From positions 186,001-250,000 of the forward strand of contig BCHJ01000002.1 of assembly GCA_001599615.1 (NCBI GenBank): 64,000 bases of DNA. Reading direction: 5' to 3'. A program made the position numbers and the translations under genes. Source of the stretch: Thielaviopsis euricoi (lineage: Eukaryota; Ascomycota; Sordariomycetes; Microascales; Ceratocystidaceae). Under the pieces are notes generated by a model. The model was not told the origin of the DNA. It saw only the letters and a program-made list of their open reading frames with translations, and did no database searches. Of this stretch, positions 34,801 to 50,189 are shown piece by piece (position 1 is the stretch's first letter; the number at the start of each line of letters is the position of its first letter).

Positions 34801-35700
34801 GCATAACACGTTGGAAAACAAAAAAAAAAGCCACGCTATAGCGGCGCCGTCATCGACATGTGGCAGTTTTCATTAGTCAAGGTTTTCAGGGTTGACAATG
34901 TGGTTCACTTCAGGTCGGGCGGCCACTTTATTTTTTTATTTTTTTTTTTTCGTAACAACAAAACCCATGAGTCGACATGGTCCAGCAACTGCATTCATTT
35001 CTACAGGGCCTCCACTCAGAGCTTACAGGCCCGGCGCTCTGCGCTGTACTGCACTGCGTCATTTGGCTGCAGGGATTGTGACGTTACCACTAACAGCACT
35101 CTACAAAGCAGAGACAAGGCTACAGGAAGAATAGCCATAGCGACCACCCCCCACAGGAACAACGACAATGACTATTTTCAGAGTCAACGCCATGAATTTG
35201 GCCTGACGAGACACACCAGAAACAAAGCAGCGGAAACACTTTTTTCCTTTCTTACAAAAGAAGAAGAACACCAACACGGTCATACACCCCCTTCGCCTAT
35301 TCTCGCTCTCTTTCTTCTTGTCTTGTAGCCGACCGGTTATCTGGCCTTGGATTTGCTGGCCGGTCTTTTATTAAGCCACGGCACATAATTATGGACAGCG
35401 CCAGTATAATATTACTTGTATTCTGTTTTTAGCTTTTTTTTCCCTGGCAAGGTCCTAGTTCCGTGCCTTTTTGTTCTGCGTGTTAAATTCTACTTCTGGT
35501 GTCATTTTTATTTATTTATTTTCTTTCTTGTGCTTGGCCCGTGGGCTTAGAGAGAATCATGTTTCCATGTCGGGAGCCGCGGCGTGCCCCAAGCGTCTGA
35601 GAGCAAGCAAGCAAGCAGTACAGGGGATTATTTTCTGCTTTTCTCGCTCTTAGAAGAGAGCAGAAGCACTTTCTACAGCGTCCTATCACATATCGATAGC
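31851..35700. other. Gene desert, part 4: contains the longest open frame of the desert
   Basis: No supported gene. The longest frame of the desert without low-complexity dominance is 33425-32814 on the minus strand (203 codons, ATG start, Arg/Lys-rich C-terminus). It matches no family I know and its basic tail simply mirrors a pyrimidine-rich plus strand. Elsewhere there are A-runs near 33646 and 34270 and T-runs near 34930. Confidence 0.45.
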
Positions 35701-38700
35701 ACTGGTTGAAACTTGGCCCTGTCAGTAAACTTCCTTAGCTTAGCTTAACCTAGCTTCGATCTTGCTGGGCGTGTCGTGTCGTGTCGTGTGCTTGCATGCT
35801 GTTTTAGGGCCTTTGGCCATTTTCACGGCGGGGGCGATGAGCCTGTGACGGCACAGCAGTTCACTAGTGTATCTGGCTGCACGAAAGAAGGACTGGGTCC
35901 CGTTACAAGAAAAGAAAAGAAAAAGCAAGCCTGGAGCTCGGCGTCGAGTGGATGCATGCAACAAGCCTGCCACTTTTAATACCCGAAGGCAACGTTGAAC
36001 ACAGCATCTTGAGTGAGTGCTTTGTACGAATACAGCACAGCAGTGCTCAAGCTGGTTACCTCTGCCACAAAGAAAAAGAAAACACCAATCTACAGTATCT
36101 TGCCTGGTATGCGCGCACAGGCGCTCTCTTGTGCAGCTTTAGTGGGGTTTTGTTCTGCAGACCCTCAAACAAGGCTATTTGAGTGTGCAGCAACCCAAAG
36201 GACACGGCGAGATACGGGACGTGCCATTCCATGCAGGCAAAGCAGAGCAGGGCTTTACGAAAAGCTTCATGAAAATCTACAAAGCAAACAAGTTCTGGAG
36301 ACAAGAGCAAACACGAGAAAACGACCGCCACAACAGTTCACCACCACGTCGTCAAACAACATCGACAGCCACGGCTTTATCTGTGGTTGCTGACCTGTCA
36401 GTTAAAAAAAGCCATTGAATATGGGGGAAATCTAGATTTCAGTCTGATGAAGGCTCTGGCCAGGGAACAGAAAGAGAGGAACAGAAAAGAAAAATGTGGC
36501 TTCGCCAAGCTCACAAATGGCTCGCTTGTGGCACTCAAAAACGATGACGATGACGGCATAGCAGTGCTGTGCTGTGCTGCTCTGCTCTGTTCTGACTGTA
36601 CTAGTTGAGTTGAATCGAGAAAGTTAATCTCGTTGACTGCCTGTCAGAACAGACATTAAAACAGACCCTTGTTTTTTTTTATTCTTGTTGTTTTATATGC
36701 TGTGATTTTTCTTTTTCTCGATTTACTTGCCTTATTGGGATACAAACCCGATTCAGTTTTTTTTTTTTTTTTGTATCTTGTTATGTGTGTGAAGCAAAAA
36801 AAAAAACTTCAGTCTGTGCTAGAAGCTTAAGCGGGCTTCTAGCGAGCTTCTCTGCAGCGACCACAAGTCTTCTCGCATTTCTCGCCGCTGAACGTTGGCA
36901 AGACTTTTGGTCGTTTTTTGAAGTTTACAGATGAAATCAGTCTCTCTTCCTTGAGAGAGCCGTGATATCGAACTGCAGGCCGGCCTGGACCCGTCCTCTA
37001 TCAACACCACCGGTCGAGTTTGTCCGCCCTATCACCAGCTCTGCTTCTCCATCATCTAAATAGCATCGCATCTTTGCGGAGAGTTACGTACGCTATCCGG
37101 CGCACAAACCAGTAGTTGTACAGTGATGTCTTCTTGTTTTGCCGTGCTCTTCTTTTTTGTATGATGACTGTAACATTGCTTCATTGTGAATATTATCTTT
37201 TTTATCAGCCTCGCAGGGTGGTTGGATGGATTTCTTTGATTTCTCTTCTGTCGTCGTGCAGAAGCCAGGGCCGGCATCGAGCCCACGGCGTCTCCAAGCG
37301 TTCCAATATTGTCGCTATTCCGTGCTCTCGCTTAACCGCCCCGCCGAATAACACTCTGGTAGTAGCACCATATACAGTATTGTGCTGTTTGTCAGCAGCA
37401 TGTAGCACTAAACTACTGTTATGTTGCTCTATGATATAGAAGCTCCGGCCGGTGTCTGGCCTGGCTGGCCCTTGAATGGCCGACCCCATACGCGCCGTAG
37501 AGTATTATTCGTGGTTGATAGCATGCAAGTCGGCCGCTGGCTGCTCTGAGCGGTGCTACAACGGCGTATCATAATGTCGATCTACGCAAGCCGCCAGCCG
37601 CACCACGGGGTGCAGTAGCAGCAGCAATATATTATTGTATTGGTATTAGCTCGGTTGGGCTGGACGACAAACCACTGATTACAAGATTATTTTAGATGCA
37701 GATGCAATTTCAAGACACCGGAGAACCGCTTCGACTTGTCTAAATCGAGTTAGACCGTTACTCGTTTGGGTTGCATACAAATAACAGCTCTTCATCTTGG
37801 ATGTGCTCTGTGAAGCTGGTTATCACCATATCACACAATCAAAGACGGCAAAGCAGAGGCCACGAGCTGGTCAGATGCGCCATCCATAGGAGAGCGAATT
37901 TAAAAGGGGTGCAGTGTGTTGTGGTTGGCTGGAGATACGGCGACATTTTGCTTGACTAGAGGACTGTCTATCTTTCTGTCTGGGCTGTGGGCGAGTTACA
38001 CTACTGTAGGTTAGCTGCAGGCACTTTCTCCCCGGCTAGAAGACACCACCTCACATGCTGCTGCGTGCATGCTTTCCCATGCTCTGCCATGCATAGTAGG
38101 TGCTACCACTGTATCTACTACTGGAAGATTTGATGCAAATCATGATGTTCTGGTAGTCTCGAGGCAGGCGAGCCTTGGCAAGATGACCCCGCTATTGGCT
38201 GTCAGGTCAGTCAGGGCTTTAGGAGAAACAGAAACAAAACAAAAATAAAGGTAAAAACAGAAACAATGGACGCTCTGGCGCGGGAATATCGGACCGTGGC
38301 GCGTTGAGCTGTGCTTCTACACATGCAGTTTGTACATACGGCCAGTCAGTCAGTCAGTCAGTCAGTTAGGTAGACAGAGCATAGTAGATTTCAAGTAATC
38401 TTGATAAGCTGTTAGCGTGCTTCTGGGAGGACAGACCAGCAGCCGCCGAGACAGCCTGTGGCTGTTGCGTCTAGCGATGAAGCAGTGCAGTGCAGTGCAG
38501 TATAGAACTGTGCTGTGCTGTGCCGTTCTGTGCTATACAGCAGTCCTCTGCACGATTATCTCTAACACGGCCAGTCGCCGAAAGGCAATAATTCCGTTTT
38601 GAGATTGTTCATGCAAATGCACCATTAGCGGCATGCAATTATCCTTTATTCACGGCATTAAGCATCAAGACCGCCTGGAACCGACGGCGTGAAAAAAGAA

Positions 38701-39154
38701 GAAGGCTTTCGATCCTGCAATGAGCTAGAAACAAGAAAGAAAATGAGGATAAAGTGTACTTTTTCTTGTGTTTGACAGCAAGAGTAGATATGAGAATAAT
38801 AGCCAGAGAGGCTTGGCTTAGCCTGCAGAGCTATGCTACGCTACTTCTTGGCTTTCTTGCTAACCAAAACAGGCCAAAAAATATACCATGTATATTGTGA
38901 GTGGGTGAAAAGAGAGGAAGAAAAAAGAACGGGCCAGGGGGGGTAAACGATGGCTGGGGGGGTTCAAGATGGGATGGCAAACAAGAAAAAAGAACGGGAA
39001 GACGAGAAGACGAGAAAAAAAAAAAGAGGTGCTTCAAGAACCGCGGCCAAAGCGCGAAGACAAGAAAGACAGACGGACAAACAGAGAAAAACAGGGAACA
39101 AGGAAAAAAATGCCAAGCTTGTCAGATGCTTTTTTGTCTGTCTGTCTTCTGTTG
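35701..39154. other. Gene desert, part 5: repeats, no supported gene
   Basis: It holds a GTGTC pentamer repeat (35771-35788), CTGTG/TGCTG tracts near 36560 and 38480-38530, a T-run near 36758-36772 and (CAGT)6 at 38343-38366. From 38900 the plus strand is increasingly purine-rich up to the giant poly(A). Confidence 0.5.
38343..38366. repeat. (CAGT)6 microsatellite
   Basis: Six perfect copies of CAGT. Confidence 0.9.
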
Positions 39155-43800
<4,646 letters not shown>

Positions 43801-44922
43801 ATTTTATCGTATATTTATTCGATTTTCTTTCTTCAACACACACTCTCTTTTTATTCACCTGTATTTATCGTCTATACTCTGCACTCTAAGCTCTTCATGA
43901 CAGTTTATTTATTTTTTATTTATCTAATTTTCCTCGTCAAACCCGATCCTATCTTTTTATTTTTCTTGTATTAATCGCTATTTATCTTCTGGTCATCCAA
44001 GAAATAGCATCACTCTGCATCCTATCCTGGATAATCCCATCCCACTCGTCTTTTTCTTGTCTTCCTGTTCTTTTATTTCTCACGTAGATTTATGCTTTGC
44101 CTCGCTTCAATCGTTTGCTTTATATATTCTCTTCCGGTCGCTTCTTTTCTTTCTTCCCGTCTCTTTGTTCTTCTTGATGTTTCTCATTCACATCTTCATC
44201 TCTGATTCTTTACATCTTTTTCTTTCTTTGCTTGCTCTCCCTCCATGCAAGTCATCATTCACTCACTCTACTTAACAATAAGATCAAGATAAAACTCACC
44301 ACCAGTCTTCACCACAAAAAAGACTCAATACACACCCCCCCCCGGCTTTTACATAGCATTTTCTCTCTTTTCTCCCTCTCTCTTTCTCTCTACCACCAGA
44401 CTTTACCGCTTTTGGGTGGTTCTTTTGCTGTCAACTGCACCTTTGTTGCTTTTGCCTCTTGGTTCCTTTTTCTTGTGTATTTACTTGGTTATCCTCTAAT
44501 AACAGAACATACACCAAAACCATATCAAACTACTTATACGCCAGTCCCCCCTCAACCATCATTCCGTCTCTCGGTCTCCACTACTCTATTTCCCTTTCTT
44601 GTTTTTCATTCTATTCTATACATCATCTCTCTTTTGGCCTTTCTTGTTTGCATTCATTCGCTTTTGATGCTTCGATATTCTTTACCGTGAGCTGTCACTT
44701 GCTGCTGCTCGCTATTCTGCCTCTCCTGGATTCTACGCCGCCTCTTTTATAGTGAGCTAGAATTTGCCAAAACAACTCTTGTAAAGGAGCCAGTTTGTTG
44801 GTCCTTTTGTTCTTTTCTTTTCTTTTCTTTTGTATTCATTGAAGTATATTCTTCTTTGAATCATCTCCCTCCCTCCTTCCCTTCGTCTCGACAAACCACT
44901 CAAAAAAAGAAAGTCCACAAAA
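43801..44922 (+). promoter_or_regulatory. Long pyrimidine-rich leader/promoter of the 44.9-kb regulator
   Basis: Over about 1.1 kb the plus strand is strongly T/C-rich, punctuated by short A/C-rich stretches, up to the context CACAAAAATGG at the regulator start. The same kind of leader precedes the peroxidase and HUS1 genes on a smaller scale. This suggests that transcription starts well upstream and that the mRNA has a long 5' leader. Many short upstream ATGs are present. Confidence 0.45.
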
Positions 44923-47900
44923 ATGGCCGCTGGAATCGCTGCTCCCCCCGCCGCTCCGCCCAAGGATGCCATTCGCAAACGCCGCCGCCGCGCCCCCGCT
45001 GGTGGTGCTTCCGACGACTGCTTCTCGTGCGCCAAGAAGAACCTGAAATGCGACCGCCGCCGCCCCTACTGCTCGCAGTGCCTTGAGGTTGGCACTGAAT
45101 GCTCGGGCTACAAGACTCAGCTGACCTGGGGTGTTGGTGTTGCCTCGCGCGGCAAGCTCCGCGGCCTGTCGCTGCCCATTGCCAAGAGCGCGCCCGCTGC
45201 TTCCTCCTCTTCGTCTGTTCTGTCCGGTGGTATCCGCAAGAGCTCGCCTGCCCAGAGACCGCGCACTGCCGTCTCCATGGCCTCGGTTGTGACTGCTGCC
45301 GCTGCCGCTTCGGCCGGCTGGGACGACGAGTTGGTCAAGACTCCCTTGATCAAGAGAGAAGATGGCATGTCCGCGAGCGGCCCTCTGAGCAGCCCTGCCG
45401 TGACCATGCCCGCTACGCCGCTGGGCTACGAGTACGGCTCTATGGGTCTGTCCATGGCTGCTGCTCGTGGCTGGGCTAGCGTTGCTGCGCACCCGCAGTA
45501 TGCCACTGTGGCGCCTCACATGCAGGTCCACGCCCAGGCTCAGGCCCAGGCTCACGCTCATGCCCACCAGCAGCACTCGCTCATGTCTCAGGCCGTGCAC
45601 AGCTACCGCAAGGTGCCACCTCACTTGGCCATCCCCATTGGCATGGTCGGCGAGTCGGCGCTGTCGTCATCTCTGGATTCTGTCAGCGACGTCGACTACA
45701 TGTCGCCTCTCAGCCACACGTTTGCCTCAGCAGCCAGCCGCGCCGACGAGCACAACCAGTCCAATGGGAGCCTGCAGTACCTGCACAGCCCCATCGTCTT
45801 TGAGGGTAACTACATGACCCCAAACAGCACCTCTCCCTCCATGTCCACTTCTGCCGCCAGCTCTGGCGTGTCTTCCATCCCCATCGCTGCCTCAAGCACC
45901 ACTTCCCCTACCTTCCCGCCCAGCCCTCTGTCGTCGTCGCTGTCGTCGTCTCTGTCGTCATCACTGTCGTCGTCTCTGTCGTCGTCGCTGTCGTCGCTGT
46001 CGTCGCTGTCTGCCGGCATGCTTCCGACGTCGTGCGCCCCCGGCCTGGGCTTTGCTGGCGTGTCCGTTGCCGATGCCGCCATGCTCGAGGCCAAGTACTG
46101 CAGCGAGCTGCCGCTGGGTCTGCGTCTGTCGCTCGAGTCGACCGCCGGCTCGATCGGAGCCTACGACGACATGTCGGGCTTCGACAGCCCCATCTTTGCC
46201 TCGTTCCCGCACAATGCCCTGCAGGCTGCCTCGTCTCAGCAACAACAGCAGGCCGCCCAGGCCCAGCAGCACTCGCACATGGGTCTGCGCCTGGCCGATG
46301 GCTACGGCTCCCAGTTCCACCCCCACTCTCAATCTCACACTCACTCTACGCTCTCCCACGCTCTCAACTCGCACCACTATCTTGCCCACAGTGCCTAACT
46401 GAGTTCTTCTCGTTTCGTCTGAGTTGTAGGTGCGCCGGCTTTTCAATTTAGCCAGCGCCGTGACAGTTCCAGCAGCATCAGCCTTGCGCAACAGCTGTGG
46501 TCGCCTGTCGATAAGGAGCCCCCGGTGTCATGGGCTCCGCCTCCTCCCACTCCTATAACCGTGGCTCCTGCCGCGACTCTTAATACTACGGTTTCGACCG
46601 CCTCCCCCCCTTCTCTTACCTCTTCTTCTTCTTCTTCCACTCCTCCCTCATCGTCGCCAGTCCCCGTTCCGGACTCGGCTAGCCCCGAGAATCTTTCTCG
46701 CCGCATGCCCTATCTTCTCGACTACTACAAGACCACCGTCTGTACATCGCTTGTCTTCTTAGATGGCCCTGCCAACCCGTTCCGGGACCACCTGGTCAAT
46801 CTCGCCAGCAACAGCCCGTGCCTGCAGCACGCCATGTGTGCGCTCGCTGCCTGCAACCTGCGCATGAAGCGTCGCCTGGCTGAATGCCCCGATGCTCGGG
46901 AGCTCGCAAACCAGCTGCGCGCTGAAAAGGAACAGGGCTACGAGGGTGACTCCGAGTTTTCCGAGGAGTTCCAGCACCGTCATATGGCTGTGACACTTCT
47001 CAATGCCGCCCTCAACGACCCTGCCCAGTCGACTCACGACAGTGTCCTCGGCACAATTCTCCTGCTGTGCCACTACCGTATGGTCGAATCAGGCATTGCC
47101 AAGTTTCACATGCAGTTTGCCGGCGTGCGCAAGATCTTGGCCCTGCGCAGATCACATGCTCAGGCTCAGATGCTGCGGCCTACTCGCGATGCGGCTTGGA
47201 TGGAAGCCGTCTTTACCTACTTTGACGCCATCTCAGCCAGCATCAACAACCGTGAAAGCCAGCTGGGCTATGCCGTTTACGGCACGCAGCCTGAGAATTT
47301 TTTGCTTCCGCAGGGTTGTGAGAACCTGGTAGGCTGCGACCGCGAGCTGTTCAAGACCATCAGCCGCCTGGGCCGTCTCAATTTGATGGCGCAGGCGCGT
47401 CCGGTGCAGTCCCTGAGCGGTCGGCCCGACACTGCGCCCATCAACAAGCCTGCTGTTCCGCGCTTTGACGGCACTGGTTTCACGGCACCCGACGACGAGC
47501 AGTGCGCTACTTTCTGGCGCGAGCTTCGTGAGGCGCGCCTGGCACTGCAAAACTGGAAGTTTGATGCGAACCGCATCTCGCTTTCGGTCAAGCCGTCGGC
47601 CGCCCAGGTCCGCGATCTGGCGTCTCTCAGCGAGTGTTTCCGCCACGCCGCCATTTTGTACACTGAGCGGCTGGCTAACCCCAACATGCCGTCGTCGCAT
47701 GTCAACATTGAGCACCATGTGGAGCAGGTCATGTGCTTTGCCACAAGCCTGGAATCAGAGAGCGGTGCCGAGAAGTTTTTGCTGTGGCCGTTGTTTGTGG
47801 CTGGCGCCGAGGCCACCAACAGTCTGCACCAAAACGTGGTGCGTAGCAAAGTGCGCCACATCATGGGCCGCAGTGGCTACATGAACAACCTGGCGGCGCT

Positions 47901-48036
47901 CGAAGCTCTGGAATCGGTCTGGGCCGTGGCCGGCAACGAGGCTGAGCAGCCCAAGAAAGCCTTTGGCCAAAGTCCATTCAACTGGACGCGGTGTATCGGC
48001 GGTCCGGGTGTTGAGGTCGAGTGGATTATGTTTTGA
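44923..48036 (+). CDS. Zn2Cys6 transcription factor with Fungal_trans_2 domain, frame interrupted by two in-frame stops
   Basis: The first frame (44923-46398, 491 codons) carries a zinc cluster with Cys33, 36, 43, 50, 53 and 60, then a conserved extension LTWGVGVASRGKLRG, then Ser/Ala/Gln/His-rich sequence with a Ser-Leu repeat at 45931-46011. TAA (46396) and TGA (46420) interrupt it, and the same frame reopens to 48036. The second part has the C-terminal domain of PF11951 type (YLLDYYKTTVCTSLVF, NPFRDHLVNLASNSPCLQHAMCALAACN), so the two belong together. A 39-nt intron 46391-46429 (donor GTGCCT, acceptor TTGTAG) gives 1024 aa. Other in-frame donors are GTCTGC at 46283 and GTAACT at 45806. All have weak donor consensus. 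The ATG lies in a CACAAAAATGG context. Nuclear regulator; target genes unknown. The 22-kb region upstream suggests complex control. Confidence 0.82.
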
Positions 48037-48833
48037 TTTCCTCCTCATTACCGTTCTCCTGTTTTTCTTTTCTCTTTCTTTCCTTTGTCATCTCGCATCA
48101 TCTCATTCATGGCGTTTTACGTTTGATGTTCTCTCTGTCATTGTTATTTGTTAGCCTTTTGTTTTCTTTTTTCTCTTGCTTTTAGGATATCTTGTCTCGT
48201 TTGTTTCATGGCTTCATTGGGGAGGGTTTCTTGTTTTTTATTTTCTCGTTTTCGTCTTTTCTTTCTGCTTTGTCCATTTTCATGGATTATCTCGATTCCC
48301 GAGGCACAAAAAGCGCATCATCTTGTTCTTGTACGATACTTTTGGGTGTCTTTGTCTTGCTAGCGTTGGGTTCGGTTCAGCGAGCGTTGGTTGGTTGATT
48401 TGATTGATTGACTTGCTTTGAATATCTTTCAGATTATCATCTGAATGAATGTATTTCTTGGGTTCGGTAGCTTTTTGTTTTGGTCATTTGCGACATTTGT
48501 ATTGAAAATAAGATTCAACACTATAATTTTGACAATATTCATTGTGATTGATCAAAGCGTGATAGACTGTGTGAGTAATTGATGACACTGTAGAACCTCT
48601 AGGCATCAACCTCCAATAAAAGATCACCACTCTGCCGTACCTTCTGGATTTGGCTTCGAATCACAAGCACAAATAATTATGGCAGTAACGAAAACTTTTC
48701 AAACCCCACCGCTTTTTCCTGTAGTGAAATTTTGCCACATCTCAGCCTGACCGTCATACTCATTTAACTTTCATCAACTTCTCATATTATTCTCATCACC
48801 TCACTCTTCTCCCCAAATCTTTAACCCATCAAC
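48037..48833. other. Spacer between the regulator and HUS1
   Basis: About 800 bp, T-rich after the regulator stop, then a short C/T-rich HUS1 leader from about 48760. No gene seen. Confidence 0.6.
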
Positions 48834-50024
48834 ATGCGCTTCAAAACTGACATCCGCAATCCTCGTATATTTTCTAGTATGTTTCCATCCTTCCTACAAG
48901 TCCACCTTTCTAACCCCAATTAGAGCTCACGGCCGCTGTCGGTTCCCTCGAAAAGATTGCTTGGGTTCGTTTCGACAACAACTCAGTGCGCATCACCGTC
49001 ATCCCTGATGTTGGCAGCCAAGTCTGGGCCTCTCTGGCCGTTGACCTCATCTTTGACAACTACACCATCCAATCCAATGAGCATGAAAACACAATAAACC
49101 TCGAACTGCCCATGCAGCCGCTCCAGCGAGCCCTCAAATCCGCCAGCGCCCCCAACGCCCTCAGCACGTCTTTGCGCCTGACCAAGCGCGACGGCATCCC
49201 TGTGCTCTCCATGACCATCACTGCATCAGGCACCGTTGCCACTGCAGCTGGCGGCGGCGGCGGCAATGCAAATGGCGCTATGGACGACTCTGGGTTCCCG
49301 CTGGACGACGACTACAACGACGATGCCGCACTCATGGAGATGTCGCTGCGGCGCGAGCGCGAAAAGATCATCACGCAAGACATTCCCGTGCGCGTACTTG
49401 CGCCGTCCAGCGTCGAAACCATCATGCAGCCCAAGGTACGTGATCCCGACGTGCACATCCAGCTGCCGCCACTACTGCAGCTCAAGGCGATATCCGACCG
49501 CTTCACGCGGCTCGCGTCTGGTGCATCGTCTGTAACAGGCGGAGTAGGTGGTGGCAGTGGCGGCGGCGCAAGCGGTGGTGGTGCTGGTGGCGTGGCGGCG
49601 CCCAAATTGGCGCTGAGCGCGAATATGCACGGCGGACTGAAGCTGCGTGTTATCACGGAGGGCAGCGCAGTGGAAAGTGAGTGGTCGGGCCTGGAGAATC
49701 CGGCGCTGGATCCCGCGCAGCTGGCGATGCCCCTGGAGCAGCATCCGAGTACGCGCTTTGTGCGAGGGGGTCCTGACATGTGGGCGACGGTACATGTCGA
49801 TGGTAAGGACTGGAGTAAGGTGTTGAGTGTGGGAAGGCTGGATGGGAGGGTTATTGCGTGTTTCTCGGACGATCATGCACTGATTCTATACGTGTATGTC
49901 ACGCACATTGACGAGCCTGACGCGATTGATTCCGTCATCACTGTAAGTTTTTTCAAGATTCGCCTTTATCGCGAGAATCTATGCTAATTGGATACAGTAT
50001 TACGTGCAATCATACAGTACATAA
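48834..50024 (+). CDS. HUS1: HUS1-like checkpoint clamp subunit
   Basis: Three exons, 48834-48876, 48924-49942 and 49998-50024, with introns of 47 and 55 nt; 362 aa. It should be a subunit of the 9-1-1 (Rad9-Rad1-Hus1; Ddc1-Rad17-Mec3) sliding clamp loaded at DNA damage to activate the checkpoint kinase in the nucleus. The N-terminus MRFKTDIRNPRIF and the end VITYYVQSYST agree with the family; the last exon encodes only eight residues. Two unusual low-complexity insertions are present: Gly/Asn then Asp-rich at about 49246-49330 and Gly-rich (GGGSGGGASGGGAGG) at about 49540-49595. These loops lengthen it relative to compact Hus1 proteins of about 280 residues. It is convergent with SEC16, 165 bp apart. 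Confidence 0.92.
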
Positions 50025-50189
50025 AATGAGGGATACTTTATAATGATAATTTATAACATAAACATGACATGGACGAGTAGCAAGATGTGACAGAAACGTA
50101 AAATACCTTCATAATAGTACAGCAACTTCGACAAACTCTAGAAATTACAAAAAGAAAAACCAAACAGACAAAACCACACACCGCTTCAA

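Noticed and set aside
45810..46094. Asp/Ser-rich minus-strand frame
   Set aside because: It is the reverse of the TCG/CTG repeat coding the SSSL ladder.
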